Translations under genes and position numbers: made by a program
NCBI RefSeq assembly: GCF_021513255.1
Contig: NZ_CP090977.1
Span: forward strand, 1,240,001 to 1,304,000
Source: Planococcus sp. 107-1
GTDB taxonomy: Bacteria > Bacillota > Bacilli > Bacillales_A > Planococcaceae
DNA: 64,000 bases
Direction: 5' to 3'
Notes under the pieces: model-generated
Told to the model about the DNA's origin: nothing
The model's database searches: none
What the model saw: only the letters and a program-made list of their open reading frames with translations
In this document: piece after piece, positions 45,678 through 55,631 of the stretch
How positions within the stretch are numbered: position 1 is the first letter of the stretch
Layout of the letters: each line of letters begins with the position of its first letter

Positions 45678-46763
45678 ATGAGCCAATTAGATTTAGAACA
45701 GCTTAGAGAAAAAGTTGACGCAGTCAACCTGCAAATCCTTTCTCTTATCAACGAAAGAGCAACAGTCATCCAGGAAATCGGGAAAATCAAAGAAAAACAA
45801 GGTGTCAATCGCTACGATCCATTGCGTGAGCGCCATATGCTTAACTTATTAAAAGACCATAACAGCGGTCCACTTGATCAAAAGACCGTTGACCATATAT
45901 TCAAGGAAATTTTCAAATCTGCTTTGGATATGCAAGAAGAAGACCAACGCAAAGCATTGCTGGTCTCCCGTAAAAAGAAATCCGAGGATACAATCATCAC
46001 GATCAACGGAGAACGCATCGGTGAAGGCACACCTTCATTCATCTTCGGACCGTGTGCAGTAGAATCTCAAGAACAAGTAACGAAAGTGGCAGAAGCTATT
46101 GGCGGAAAAGGCCTTCGCTTAATTCGCGGAGGGGCTTACAAGCCACGTACTTCCCCTTATGATTTCCAGGGTCTAGGCCTTGAAGGTCTGAAAATGTTGA
46201 AAGCGGCAGCGGAGCAATACAATTTGGCTGTCGTATCTGAAATTGTCACACCTTCACATTTAGAAGATGCATTGCCTTACCTAGACGTTGTTCAAGTAGG
46301 AGCGCGCAATATGCAGAACTTCGAATTGCTGAAAGCAGTCGGGCAAATCAATAAACCGGTTCTTCTAAAAAGAGGGATGGCTGCAACAATCGATGAATTC
46401 ATTAATGCAGCAGAATACATCATCGCATCAGGAAATGATCAAATCATCCTTTGCGAGCGCGGAATCCGCACTTATGAAAAAGCGACAAGAAATACATTGG
46501 ATATCTCGGCAGTGCCGATTTTGAAGCAAGAAACACATTTGCCGGTATTTGTTGATGTTACGCATTCCACTGGCCGCCGCGATCTATTATTGCCGGCTGC
46601 TAAAGCGGCTATCGCTATCGGAGCTGATGGAGTTATGGCTGAAGTTCATCCAGACCCGGCAGTTGCCTTGTCAGATGCAGCTCAGCAAATGAACTTGCAG
46701 CAATTCGACGAATACTACGATTCATTGATGAAATTCATGAAGCAATACGAATTAAAAATGTAA
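45678..46763 (+). CDS. aroA: Bifunctional chorismate mutase / DAHP synthase AroA
   Basis: A 361-residue fusion. Residues about 1-90 are an AroQ-type chorismate mutase ([37 protein letters not shown]). Residues about 100-361 are DAHP synthase, the first step of aromatic amino acid synthesis ([58 protein letters not shown]). In this group the mutase domain senses chorismate or prephenate to inhibit the synthase. AAAGGGGAAG precedes the ATG. Strong SigA promoter upstream, terminator downstream, so a single-gene unit. Confidence 0.96.
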   Translation: MSQLDLEQLREKVDAVNLQILSLINERATVIQEIGKIKEKQGVNRYDPLRERHMLNLLKDHNSGPLDQKTVDHIFKEIFKSALDMQEEDQRKALLVSRKKKSEDTIITINGERIGEGTPSFIFGPCAVESQEQVTKVAEAIGGKGLRLIRGGAYKPRTSPYDFQGLGLEGLKMLKAAAEQYNLAVVSEIVTPSHLEDALPYLDVVQVGARNMQNFELLKAVGQINKPVLLKRGMAATIDEFINAAEYIIASGNDQIILCERGIRTYEKATRNTLDISAVPILKQETHLPVFVDVTHSTGRRDLLLPAAKAAIAIGADGVMAEVHPDPAVALSDAAQQMNLQQFDEYYDSLMKFMKQYELKM

Positions 46764-46769
46764 ATTCGA

Positions 46770-46800
46770 AGAGCCGGGCTCCCCGGCTTTTCTTTTTTTA
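46770..46800 (+). terminator. Terminator of aroA
   Basis: AGAGCCGGG / CCCGGCTTTT hairpin and a T-rich tail. Confidence 0.85.
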
Positions 46801-46801
46801 G

Positions 46802-46831
46802 TTGATTAGATGAAACGCTTTATCGTATGAT
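46802..46831 (+). promoter_or_regulatory. Probable SigA promoter of ccpA
   Basis: TTGATT, an 18-base spacer, and TATGAT, 28 bases before the ccpA start. Confidence 0.5.
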
Positions 46832-46858
46832 TATAGATATAGGAAAGGAGGGCGCACC

Positions 46859-47857
46859 GTGACCGTTACGATTTATGACGTAGCAAGAGAAGCGAATGTA
46901 TCCATGGCTACCGTTTCGCGAGTAGTGAATGGCAATCAAAACGTAAAACCTGCTACGAGAAAGAAAGTATTAAAAGTAATTGAAGAATTGGGGTATCGCC
47001 CTAACGCAGTGGCTAGAGGATTAGCCAGCAAGAAAACCACAACGGTCGGCGTCATCATTCCCGATATTTCAAACAGTATGTATGCAGAATTAGCTCGGGG
47101 AATAGAAGACATTGCGACCATGTACCGCTATAACATCATTTTGTCGAACTCAGACCAAAATCAGAATAAGGAACTTCAATTGTTGGAAACAATGCTTGGA
47201 AAACAAGTGGATGGCATAGTTTTCATGAGCGATGTAATCTCAACTGAACTTCTTTACGAAATGGAAAGATCTCCGACGCCGATCGTTTTAGCTGGATCCA
47301 TCGATGAAACGAACGCAGTAGCGTCTGTAAATATCGATTATTATGGAGCTGCCTACGAGGCGGTTAAAAAATTGGTCGATAATGGACATAAGAAAATTGC
47401 CTTTGTTTCAGGTCCACTAAGCTCTAAAATCAATAAAGACTATAAATTAAAAGCTTACACAGAAGCGTTATTAGATGCAGGCATTGACTATGATGAGAAA
47501 CTGGTCGTAGAATGCAATAATTCCTATGACGAAGGCATGGAAGCTGTCTCTACTTTGCAGCCTCATGAGCCAACCGCATATTTTGTCAGCAATGACGAAA
47601 TGTCTATCGGCGTCATTCATGCGCTTGAAGAAAGCGGAAAAAAAGTGCCTGAGGATGTAGAAATCATCAGCTATGAAAATTCCAAACTGGCACGCATGGC
47701 ACGTCCGATGCTGACATCGATCGCATTTCCTTTATATGATATCGGAGCCGTTTCCATGCGCTTGCTGACAAAATATATGAACGAAGAAGAAATCGAAGAA
47801 AAACAAGTTATTTTGCCGTATCGCATTGAAGAACGCCAATCTACAAAAAACGCATAA
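46859..47857 (+). CDS. ccpA: Catabolite control protein A
   Basis: A 332-residue LacI/GalR regulator that, with HPr-Ser-P, binds cre sites to control carbon use in Bacillales. The N-terminal [23 protein letters not shown] and hinge [13 protein letters not shown] (about 1-60) match CcpA closely, as does the core [22 protein letters not shown]. The end [11 protein letters not shown] is also typical. The start is GTG at 46859 after AAAGGAGG. It sits beside the acetate module acuCBA/acsA as in B. subtilis, and a cre precedes scoA at 20.5 kb. The terminator is shared with acuC. Confidence 0.95.
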   Translation: MTVTIYDVAREANVSMATVSRVVNGNQNVKPATRKKVLKVIEELGYRPNAVARGLASKKTTTVGVIIPDISNSMYAELARGIEDIATMYRYNIILSNSDQNQNKELQLLETMLGKQVDGIVFMSDVISTELLYEMERSPTPIVLAGSIDETNAVASVNIDYYGAAYEAVKKLVDNGHKKIAFVSGPLSSKINKDYKLKAYTEALLDAGIDYDEKLVVECNNSYDEGMEAVSTLQPHEPTAYFVSNDEMSIGVIHALEESGKKVPEDVEIISYENSKLARMARPMLTSIAFPLYDIGAVSMRLLTKYMNEEEIEEKQVILPYRIEERQSTKNA

Positions 47858-47891
47858 AAAATAGAGCCTATTAGGGGCTCTATTTTTTTTA
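47856..47891. terminator. Bidirectional terminator between ccpA and acuC
   Basis: AAAAATAGAGCC / GGGCTCTATTTTT hairpin between convergent genes. Confidence 0.88.
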
Positions 47892-49038
47892 TGCATTTCG
47901 AATCATATATAAGGCTTTATTGAGCATCTGGAAGTTCTTGTCGGTTATTTCTTCTTTTCTTGGAATGGCTTGGTACATATTAACGGGATCTTCCCATGTT
48001 TTAATTAACGGCACAGGCGATTCAGGCTGCCATTTTGAAATCCAGGCATCGGGCAAGTCGCCATTTGGGAGAGGGAAATTATTCATTTCCATCCAGATCA
48101 TTGACCATGCGGGGAACGACACGCCAAATATCGTAGCCTCCGCCGCCTACGGCAATCCATCGGCCCTCACAATACTCATGAGCCAGCTCATGAGCAATTT
48201 TAGGGATTTCCTTATAGATATTCATCGTTCCGTATAAATGGGTAAGAGGGTCCAAATAATGGGCGTCAGCACCGTTTTGACTAAGGATGACATCGGGTTT
48301 AAAGAATTCAACAATTTCTTTCATTGCGGTCCGGTAGATTTCAAGGAATGATTCATCTTCCGTAAAAGCATCGATGGGAAAATTAAAAGAAGTGCCATAG
48401 CCTTGTCCGCTCCCACGCTCATTGATGTTGCCAGTCCCGGGGAACAAATACCTTCCCGTTTCGTGAATGGAAACCGTGCAGACTTCTGGATCGTCATAGA
48501 AGCTCCATTGGACGCCATCTCCATGATGGGCGTCTGTGTCAATGTATAAAACTCGAGCTCCATATTTTTTCTTAATATAGTTGATGGCAACAGAACTGTC
48601 GTTATAAATGCAGAAACCTGAAGCTTTTCCGCGGAACCCGTGATGGAGGCCGCCGCCCAAATTCAACGCATGCTGGGCTTTTCCTTCCATAACATAATCT
48701 ACAGCGGTCAGTGTGCCGCCAACTAATCGGGCACTTGCTTCGTGCATATTTTCAAAAATGGGAGTATCTTCAGTTCCGATGCCATAGCTTTCACCGGCTT
48801 CCGATGAGATTTCCCCTCTGCTTGCCTTTTTGACGATATCAATATAACGTTCATCATGGGCAAGCAAAAGCTCCTCGTCTGTAGCGACTCGGGCAGGTAC
48901 AATCAAGTCTTCTGGCAGCGCATTCATTTCGCGGAGAAGATCGATTGTCAGAACGAGCCTTTTTTGATTGAATGGATGCGTATCAGAAAATTTATACCCC
49001 AATTGATCTTCTGAGAAAATGAAGACAGCGTGTTTCAT
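47889..49038 (-). pseudogene. acuC: AcuC, histone-deacetylase-family protein, frameshifted near its end
   Basis: AcuC removes acetyl groups from lysine on acetyl-CoA synthetase, restoring its activity. The first frame covers 48079-49038: SEDQLGYKFSDTHPFN, NLGGGLHHGF (active histidines), YIDTDAHHGDGVQW (metal Asp/His), VILSQNGADAHYLDP and GGGGYDIW. The rest is in another frame, 47889 to about 48110: AWSMIWMEMNNFPLPNGDL to KALYMIRNA. The join at plus 48109-48111 fits loss of two bases (CGCGCA read as CGCA). Repaired length is 383, near B. subtilis AcuC (387). All zinc-site residues precede the break. The start overlaps the acuB stop as ATGA. Confidence 0.9.
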
Positions 49039-49679
49039 TCGTTCATTTGCGGCGCGCTCGGCCATAGGACATCGAAACCTTCTTTTCGTAAGTCATCTAT
49101 GAGAGCTAGTGGGTTCATGGTCTGAGCGCGGAAAACCAATATCTTGTTCGCTCGGTTATGGCTGTCGGGGTATACGAGCACGCTTAGGATATTGACGTTT
49201 TTATCATGAAATACTTTGGAGACATCAAAAAGAACACCGGAACGGTCAGGCACTTTGATTTCAATTTGAGAGCCCGGCTGGTGAGCGCCGGTCAATTCAA
49301 TGTACTTGTATAAAAGATCGGTCTCCGTGATAAAGCCGACCAGCTTGCCGCTGCTGATAATGGGAAGGCAGCCTATTTGCTGATCGTAGAAAACCACAGC
49401 GATTTCTTCAACGAAATCCATTGGATGGGCGGTGATCGGATTCTTGGTCATGATATCTTCAACTTTTTTTTCGTACGCATCTTTCTTAGGAGAAATGGTG
49501 AAACGAGAAGGCAAAGCATCTTTTAAATCGCGGTCAGAGACGACGCCGACCACTTTTCCGTTTTCGACTACGGGTGCATGACGGATTCGCTTTTCTTCAA
49601 AAAGTTCAAAAACGTTTTGCACGGTTTGTTCTGGAGTTAAAGTTTGAATATCGGTTTTCATAATTTCTTCTATTAACAT
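49035..49679 (-). CDS. acuB: AcuB, CBS-ACT domain protein of the acetoin/acetate locus
   Basis: A 214-residue protein with two CBS domains (about residues 1-60 and 75-135: VVGVVSDRDLKDALPS and LVGFITETDLLYKYIEL) and a C-terminal ACT domain (about 140-210, IEIKVPDRSGVLFDVSKVF). CBS pairs bind adenine nucleotides, ACT domains amino acids, so AcuB probably senses metabolites. Its exact role with AcuA and AcuC is not established. AAAGGGGTG precedes the ATG. acuC overlaps its stop and acuA lies 20 bases upstream, forming the acuABC operon. Confidence 0.93.
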   Translation of the reverse strand: MLIEEIMKTDIQTLTPEQTVQNVFELFEEKRIRHAPVVENGKVVGVVSDRDLKDALPSRFTISPKKDAYEKKVEDIMTKNPITAHPMDFVEEIAVVFYDQQIGCLPIISSGKLVGFITETDLLYKYIELTGAHQPGSQIEIKVPDRSGVLFDVSKVFHDKNVNILSVLVYPDSHNRANKILVFRAQTMNPLALIDDLRKEGFDVLWPSAPQMNE

Positions 49680-49699
49680 AGATACACCCCTTTATTCGA

Positions 49700-50332
49700 T
49701 TAATACATATAGCGGTTCATGAAACGGAGCTGGTCAAATTGCTGGACAGATGAAGGTGGAACCCGGCTGCCGATTCTGGCCATTAAACAATTCGCAGGAT
49801 GGGAACTGATTTCAGGATCATCTGTAGCGAAATACTCCAACCCGCCAGCCTGCATCATTTTCTCCATAATTTTTCGGTACTCCCAAACATTCAATCCGGT
49901 GCCTTTTAAATCCCAGTGCCAATAATATTCGGTTGTGATGACGATGAAATCTTCGAAATAATCATCCTGCATCGATAAACGCAGCAAAGATTTCCCGACG
50001 CCGCCACCCCGGTATTTAGGGATGATTTCGATGGCCCCAAGTTCAATCAAATCTTTCATTTTTCCTTCTGACCATCGCTCAAGTGGATCGGGATAGAGGA
50101 AAGTCACGTAGCCGACAATGGTATTTTCTGACCGAGCAATGAGAATGCGGCCTTCCGGAAGATCGGCAATTTCGGTAATGGCTTTATGCTGTTGGGCAGG
50201 CTGCCTAAACGCTACTAGGTCTTCATGAAATTCAAGCGCTTTCAATTCATTCGAAGGAACGGGCCCTTCAAGAAGCAAAGGTCCGTTCTTTGTTTCTAAA
50301 TTCATTGAATGGTATTTCTTCGGATGTTCCAT
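49700..50332 (-). CDS. acuA: AcuA, protein acetyltransferase acting on acetyl-CoA synthetase
   Basis: A 210-residue GNAT-type acetyltransferase, the same length as B. subtilis AcuA, which acetylates and inactivates AcsA. The acetyl-CoA site is IEIIPKYRGGGVGKSLLR (R/Q-x-x-G-x-G/A pattern) near residue 100. YYWHWDLKGTGLNVWEYRKIM and the end QQFDQLRFMNRYMY are AcuA blocks. The ATG at 50332 follows AGGCGGTG. First gene of acuABC, divergent from its target acsA across about 170 bases. Confidence 0.93.
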   Translation of the reverse strand: MEHPKKYHSMNLETKNGPLLLEGPVPSNELKALEFHEDLVAFRQPAQQHKAITEIADLPEGRILIARSENTIVGYVTFLYPDPLERWSEGKMKDLIELGAIEIIPKYRGGGVGKSLLRLSMQDDYFEDFIVITTEYYWHWDLKGTGLNVWEYRKIMEKMMQAGGLEYFATDDPEISSHPANCLMARIGSRVPPSSVQQFDQLRFMNRYMY

Positions 50333-50502
50333 CTTTTCACCGCCTATTGGGTACAATTAGGTACATTATACATGAAACGAAAAAGGAAATGGGACTTGGA
50401 AAGTGAAATTATCCATTGTTTTCTAAAAAGTTAAAATTATTAGCTTTCAATTGTCAGAATGTTGTAGAATATAAGAGAACCAATTGGGAAAGGATGATTT
50501 GG

Positions 50503-52221
50503 ATGAAAGTGGAAGCGATACCGGCAAGACAAGGGGAGCATCATCTACATAATTATGAAGACATCGCAGCAGATTTCGACTGGACTGAAGTTGAAAAAGA
50601 ATTCAGTTGGTATGAAAGCGGTAAAGTAAATATGGCGTACGAAGCGATCGACCGCCACGCTGAATCCTATCGAAAGAATAAAGTAGCTCTATATTACAAA
50701 GACTCATCGCGAAACGAGTCCTATACGTTCTATGAAATGAAGCGTATGACAAATCGTGCAGCGAATTTATTGAAATCCCATTCAGAACTGGAAAAAGGCG
50801 ACCGTATGTTTATTTTCATGCCGCGTTCTCCGGAACTCTATTTTGCAATGTTCGGCGCACTCAAAATGGGCTTGATCGTTGGGCCGTTATTTGAAGCATT
50901 TATGGAAGGCGCCATTTACGATCGTTTAGATGACAGCGATGCGAAAGCGATCATCACAACACCGGAATTATTGCCGCGTGTGCCGTTTGACCGGCTGCCG
51001 AATCTTAAAACCGTTTTCCTCGTAGGTGAAGAAATTGAAGAAAATGATCATACGGTCGATTTCATGAAGCATCTTCACGGATCTTCCGATAAATTTGAAA
51101 TCGAATGGCTGGATAAAGAAGACGGTCTAGTCTTGCATTATACTTCCGGTTCAACCGGGAAACCGAAAGGCGTTCTTCATGCCCAATATGCCATGGTCCA
51201 GCAATATCAGACCGGCAAATGGGTATTGGATCTTCAAGAAGAAGATATTTATTGGTGTACAGCCGACCCAGGCTGGGTTACTGGAACGGCGTATGGCGTT
51301 TTTGCTCCTTGGCTGACAGGAACAACGACGGTTATTTTAGGCGGCCGTTTTTCTCCAGATGGATGGTACAAGGCCATTGAAGATTTCGGTGTTACGGTTT
51401 GGTACAGTGCGCCAACCGCTTTCCGTATGCTGATGGGTGCAGGAGATGCATTAGTAAAAGAATATGACCTCTCAACGCTTCGCCATGTTCTATCAGTAGG
51501 GGAGCCGTTAAATCCGGAAGTGGTGCGTTGGGGTGTCCAAGTATTCGACAAACGAATCCACGATACGTGGTGGATGACTGAAACGGGTGCGCAGACGATC
51601 TGCAACTATCCTTCGATGGCGATCAAACCGGGCTCAATGGGCAAACCGGTGCCAGGCATAAAAGTAGCAATTGTGGATGACCAAGGCAATGAACTGGCTC
51701 CTAACCAGATGGGGAATCTGGCAATTGAAAAAGGTTGGCCGTCGATGATGCGCCAAATTTGGAACAATCCATCAAAATACGAATCGTATTTCCTGAATGA
51801 TAAATGGTACGTTTCTGGAGATTCGGCTTATATGGATGAAGAAGGTTATTTCTGGTTCCAGGGTCGTGTAGATGATGTTATCATGACTTCCGGCGAACGC
51901 GTTGGCCCATTCGAAGTGGAAAGCAAACTACTCGAACACCCGGCAGTAGCAGAAGCAGGAGTGATCGGAAAACCGGATCCGGTGCGCGGAGAAATCATCA
52001 AAGCGTTTGTCGCTTTGAATACGGGTTATGAACCATCAGATGAATTAATCCAAGACATTCAGCAATTCGTCAAAAAAGGATTGGCTGCCCATGCAGCACC
52101 AAAAGAAATCGAATTCAAAGACAAATTGCCGAAGACCCGCAGCGGTAAAATCATGCGCCGCGTCTTGAAGGCATGGGAACTCGATTTGCCGACAGGAGAT
52201 TTGTCAACGATGGAAGATTAA
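50503..52221 (+). CDS. acsA: Acetyl-CoA synthetase AcsA
   Basis: A 572-residue AMP-forming acetyl-CoA synthetase, identical in length to B. subtilis AcsA. It activates acetate for growth. Motifs are LHYTSGSTGKPKGVLH near residue 208, WWMTETGAQTI near 350, YMDEEGYFWFQGRVDDVI near 443, and LPKTRSGKIMRR, whose lysine is residue 549, the site acetylated by AcuA. The ATG at 50503 follows GAAAGGATG; 29 upstream codons are non-conserved and excluded. The 170 bases shared with acuA show no clear cre. The dispersed repeat follows directly. Confidence 0.95.
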   Translation: MKVEAIPARQGEHHLHNYEDIAADFDWTEVEKEFSWYESGKVNMAYEAIDRHAESYRKNKVALYYKDSSRNESYTFYEMKRMTNRAANLLKSHSELEKGDRMFIFMPRSPELYFAMFGALKMGLIVGPLFEAFMEGAIYDRLDDSDAKAIITTPELLPRVPFDRLPNLKTVFLVGEEIEENDHTVDFMKHLHGSSDKFEIEWLDKEDGLVLHYTSGSTGKPKGVLHAQYAMVQQYQTGKWVLDLQEEDIYWCTADPGWVTGTAYGVFAPWLTGTTTVILGGRFSPDGWYKAIEDFGVTVWYSAPTAFRMLMGAGDALVKEYDLSTLRHVLSVGEPLNPEVVRWGVQVFDKRIHDTWWMTETGAQTICNYPSMAIKPGSMGKPVPGIKVAIVDDQGNELAPNQMGNLAIEKGWPSMMRQIWNNPSKYESYFLNDKWYVSGDSAYMDEEGYFWFQGRVDDVIMTSGERVGPFEVESKLLEHPAVAEAGVIGKPDPVRGEIIKAFVALNTGYEPSDELIQDIQQFVKKGLAAHAAPKEIEFKDKLPKTRSGKIMRRVLKAWELDLPTGDLSTMED

Positions 52222-52225
52222 GACG

Positions 52226-52497
52226 AAAAGCGGAAGCGCCCGGTTAGCCCCGACAAGCGCTGGAGGGCTTTCGGGGAAAGGCGCTCTTTGCCATTTGCTG
52301 AGAGACCGAAGCGACTCGAGGGGCTGGGCGCTGGAGTCTGGACAAATGAAAAGCGGAAACATCCGTTCAGGTTCGAAAGGCATAAGACGAATTGGCGAAG
52401 CGGCGGTTTTCAGCCGCACAGCCAAAGAGGCTTATGACCCGAGAACCTGGCTGTTGGAGTCTGGACAACGAAAAGCGGAAACAGCCGTTCAGGTTCC
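52226..52497 (+). repeat. Dispersed modular repeat, copies C and D plus a fragment
   Basis: Two modules of exactly 119 bases each, 52226-52344 and 52349-52467, both begin AAAAGCGGAA and end GGAGTCTGGACA. A third begins at 52471 and stops after about 27 bases. Module D carries CATAAGAC...GAAGCGGCGG...GCCGCACAGCC...GGCTTATG, as in module A at 26.2 kb. Module C shares AGCGCCCG and TAGCCCCGACAAGCGCTGGAG with module B there. The interval holds no gene. Confidence 0.8.
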
Positions 52498-52511
52498 ACA
52501 ATTTTAAAAAG

Positions 52512-52552
52512 AAAAGGCACCAGCTGAGAATTTTTCAGCTGGTGCCTTTTTT
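52512..52552. terminator. Terminator at the 3' end of the penicillin-binding protein gene
   Basis: AAAAGGCACCAGCTGA / TCAGCTGGTGCCTTTT hairpin. It serves the minus-strand gene and could also end acsA transcripts. Confidence 0.9.
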
Positions 52553-52562
52553 GTTACTGGTA

Positions 52563-55520
52563 TCACTCTCCGTCGCCTTCTTCCGGTTCAGTTGGTTCTT
52601 CCGGAGGAGGAGTGGTACCGCCATCTGCTGGCGGTGGAGTAGTTTCTTCTTCTTCGTCATCTGCAGGAGGCGTTTCGGTTTCTTCCTCTTCATCTGCAGG
52701 AGGGGCTGTGTTTTCATCTGGCTGAGCAGGAGCTGCCGGTTTTGGTGCTTCAATGCCCACTGTATTGGATAGTGGCGATTGTTGGCCTGTGATGTCCACA
52801 GCTACGACAAAATAGCTGCCTGGACCCGGCAAGGTATAAGAATTCCCGCGAGATTCCGATATGGAAGCGACTAAAGAATTGCCTCCGCCGCTCCGGTAAA
52901 TACGGTAGCCGACTACATCATTCGAAGCGGAATTGCTCCAAGTTAAAGTTCTTCCGTTTAGCGATGCTTGGACGCCGGATGGAGCGATGCCATCATGGTT
53001 TAAAGTCGAACCTGAAACGATGTTTGAGAAGCGTGAATTGCCAGGGAAAAGCTTGCTTGCGTCTCCGCCTAGCTTACCGAGCATACGGTCTATATAAGCT
53101 TTGGAAACACCGGCGCCGCCGCTGCTGACAAATTCTCTTGGCGTACTATCCAGTGCCAAGTAACGAGAACCATTTACTGTCGTATAAGAGCCTGAAGTCA
53201 AGCTGTCATCTGCTTTTGTCGGAACCATGACGTTGGCATTGAACAAGTCGGCTTTCACTAAGCCGGCACCCGAACATGCACCGCCTGGAGCAAGCCCTGA
53301 AATGCTGCAGAATGAGCGGGTTACGACGCCTTCAGGTGCTTTGAACGTTTCTTTAGTGCCGATTAATTCAGGGTTTGTGTCATAAGCGGCATTCATTAAG
53401 CGCGCCCATAACTGGTTGACCCGGACAGAAGGCTGCAATTCGCTGTTTGGCCGGTCGTTTAATTGGAACTTCTCCGTTCCATAGCCGAGCCATACGCTCA
53501 TCGTTACGTTCGGATTCAAGCCGACGATCCATACATCTTTTGCATCTTGGGTAGTCCCGGTTTTGCCGGCAAAGTCTGAGCTGAATTTAAGTAAGCTGTT
53601 TGCACGGTTACCTGTACCGCGGTCTGTTTTAAAGACATCGCGCATCATATCCGTAAGGATATAAGATGTTTGCGGAGAAAATATTTGTTCTCCGTCTTCT
53701 GTATTCTGTTCAAATACGATATTGCCGTCTGCATCTTCAATGCGTTGAATCATGTAGGCATCCTTGTGTTTGCCATTAGCGGCGAACATGGAATAAGCGC
53801 TCGTCAATTGTTCAACTGATGCTTCGACACCGCCTCCAAGAGCAGACGGTAAAAAGGCATTGATGTTCTCTTTATTAACAGCGACTCTAGACATTCCTGC
53901 TTTTCTCATAAAACTGCTTGGATCTTGATCGTTTATTTGAGAATAGAGGCGAATAGCCGGCAAGTTTTGTGATTCCGCTAAAGCGTTTCGGGCCGGCATG
54001 ATGCCTTGCTCACTTGTGGAAATAAAATTGCTCGGTGAATATGGTTTCTGGCCCGAAATGCGCTGGGTAAATTTCACATCGACTACTGGGCTGCCGGCTC
54101 CAATTTTTCCAAATTCTATTGCAGGACCATATACGAGCAGGGGTTTAACCGTTGAACCGATCGAACGGAAAGCCTGCGTAGCATGGTTCAACTTCTCAAT
54201 TTCAAAATCGCGTCCGCCAACAAAGCTTAAAATTTTGCCTGTGCTGTTTTCGATCGTCATACTGCCGACTTGTACGGGATATTGCTTCTGGATCTCTTCT
54301 CCTTCTGCGTTGAGAGCAGGAGCTGTCAAAGTCGCTCCATAGGATTCATAGGACTGGGCCGCTTTTTTTTGTGCATCGAACATTTCCTTGTTGATCGTCG
54401 AGTAAATGCGGTAGCCATTCGAACGCACGGCACGGTCTGCCAAAATGGCATATTCTTCGTACAATTTATCATTTTCTTCTAATGTAGCAGGGTCGATTCC
54501 ATTTTGTTCAGCGAGTACATCCATAATGATGCGGGAAGCACGTTTTTCAAGTTCCACTGTGATGTGAGGGTATTTCTCATAAGAACGCTGTTCGTCCAAA
54601 CGGAAATCTTTTTTGATGTCATAAACGATTGCTTCATCGTATTCTTTTTGGGTAATGTATTCTGTTTCCTTCATCCGGAATAGCACCGTCTTCATTCGGT
54701 CAATTCCGTGCTGCAATCCTTCATCGTCTTTCGGATCACCGTTCGATGTATAAGGCGTATAGCGGAAAGGCGCTTTCGGGATCCCGGCGATAAAGGCTGC
54801 TTGCGGCAAATTCAACTCACTTGCGGATACGTTGAACAAACCGTTTGCTGCAGTTTCAATCCCGGCAATATTCGCGCCGGAAGAGTTTCTTCCGTAAGGG
54901 ATGATATTTAAATAGGCTTCTAAAATCTCATCTTTCGACATGAATTTTTCGAGGCGCATCGCAAGCAAAATTTCTTTGGCTTTTCGTTCGTAGGATACCT
55001 CATTGGTTAAAATTTGGTTCTTGATCAACTGCTGCGTCAATGTCGATCCGCCTGTTTGGCTGTCAGAGTTTGAAACATCTTGGAACAATCCACGGAAAAT
55101 CGCTTTTGGCACGATTCCGTCATGTTCTAGGAAGTATTCATCCTCTGTCGCAAGAACCGCGTCAATTGCAAATTTTGAAACCTTATCGAGCTTTGTTTCT
55201 TTCCGTTCTAAATCAGTGCGTAATTTACCGATATAGACTTCGTTGTCAAAAAACATCTCAGAGGTTTCGGCATAGCTGTAAATTTCACCGCGCATTTCAT
55301 CCGGCGTACGAAGTTTTTCTTCGTCCACCAGGGAAGCGAAATAACCGGCTCCAACGGAAGCGGCAAATACACCGCCGACGACAAATATAATTGCAAGCAA
55401 AATAGCTAAGTTCCATAGCACACCACTAGTGATGCTCAGTCGCTTTGCCCATTTTGCGGAAGTCCATCGATTGTAAGTTTCTTCGGTTTTCCTAAGGCCG
55501 TCCCTTATCATTTCAAGCAC
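52563..55520 (-). CDS. Class A penicillin-binding protein with FN3 domain and acidic Pro-rich tail
   Basis: A 985-residue bifunctional peptidoglycan synthase. One membrane anchor (about residues 36-60) precedes a glycosyltransferase domain with ATEDEYFLEHDG (catalytic E126) and GGSTLTQQLIKNQ (about 157-169). The transpeptidase has SIGSTVKPL (active serine, about 453), ESQN (SxN, about 522) and AGKTGTTQDAKD (about 652). A fibronectin type III-like domain follows (about 850-925, VQASLNGRTLTWS to PGSYFVVAV), then roughly 60 residues rich in Pro, Glu, Asp and Thr. The start is GTG at 55520 after AGGAGG. It sits where B. subtilis has no such gene, so it cannot be named with confidence (PBP1/PBP2D-like). 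Confidence 0.93.
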   Translation of the reverse strand: MLEMIRDGLRKTEETYNRWTSAKWAKRLSITSGVLWNLAILLAIIFVVGGVFAASVGAGYFASLVDEEKLRTPDEMRGEIYSYAETSEMFFDNEVYIGKLRTDLERKETKLDKVSKFAIDAVLATEDEYFLEHDGIVPKAIFRGLFQDVSNSDSQTGGSTLTQQLIKNQILTNEVSYERKAKEILLAMRLEKFMSKDEILEAYLNIIPYGRNSSGANIAGIETAANGLFNVSASELNLPQAAFIAGIPKAPFRYTPYTSNGDPKDDEGLQHGIDRMKTVLFRMKETEYITQKEYDEAIVYDIKKDFRLDEQRSYEKYPHITVELEKRASRIIMDVLAEQNGIDPATLEENDKLYEEYAILADRAVRSNGYRIYSTINKEMFDAQKKAAQSYESYGATLTAPALNAEGEEIQKQYPVQVGSMTIENSTGKILSFVGGRDFEIEKLNHATQAFRSIGSTVKPLLVYGPAIEFGKIGAGSPVVDVKFTQRISGQKPYSPSNFISTSEQGIMPARNALAESQNLPAIRLYSQINDQDPSSFMRKAGMSRVAVNKENINAFLPSALGGGVEASVEQLTSAYSMFAANGKHKDAYMIQRIEDADGNIVFEQNTEDGEQIFSPQTSYILTDMMRDVFKTDRGTGNRANSLLKFSSDFAGKTGTTQDAKDVWIVGLNPNVTMSVWLGYGTEKFQLNDRPNSELQPSVRVNQLWARLMNAAYDTNPELIGTKETFKAPEGVVTRSFCSISGLAPGGACSGAGLVKADLFNANVMVPTKADDSLTSGSYTTVNGSRYLALDSTPREFVSSGGAGVSKAYIDRMLGKLGGDASKLFPGNSRFSNIVSGSTLNHDGIAPSGVQASLNGRTLTWSNSASNDVVGYRIYRSGGGNSLVASISESRGNSYTLPGPGSYFVVAVDITGQQSPLSNTVGIEAPKPAAPAQPDENTAPPADEEEETETPPADDEEEETTPPPADGGTTPPPEEPTEPEEGDGE

Positions 55521-55631
55521 TTTATCAACCTCCTAAAATCTCGCTTTATTATAGCATATTCACACAAAAGCAACTAAAAAGATTGACAATATGTCATAAT
55601 AAAGTAAACTAACTAATATATTTTCATATTC

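Noticed and set aside
46811..46824. cre-like TGAAACGCTTTATC in the ccpA promoter
   Set aside because: It lacks one base of the central spacing compared with the cre consensus, so autoregulation is not supported.
50333..50502. Search for cre sites between acuA and acsA
   Set aside because: Only loose matches such as TGAAACGAAAAAGG; none has the central CG with proper flanks.
52295..52772. Frames across the repeat cluster and the penicillin-binding protein tail
   Set aside because: They arise from the dispersed repeat modules and from reverse reading of the PBP's Pro/Glu codons.
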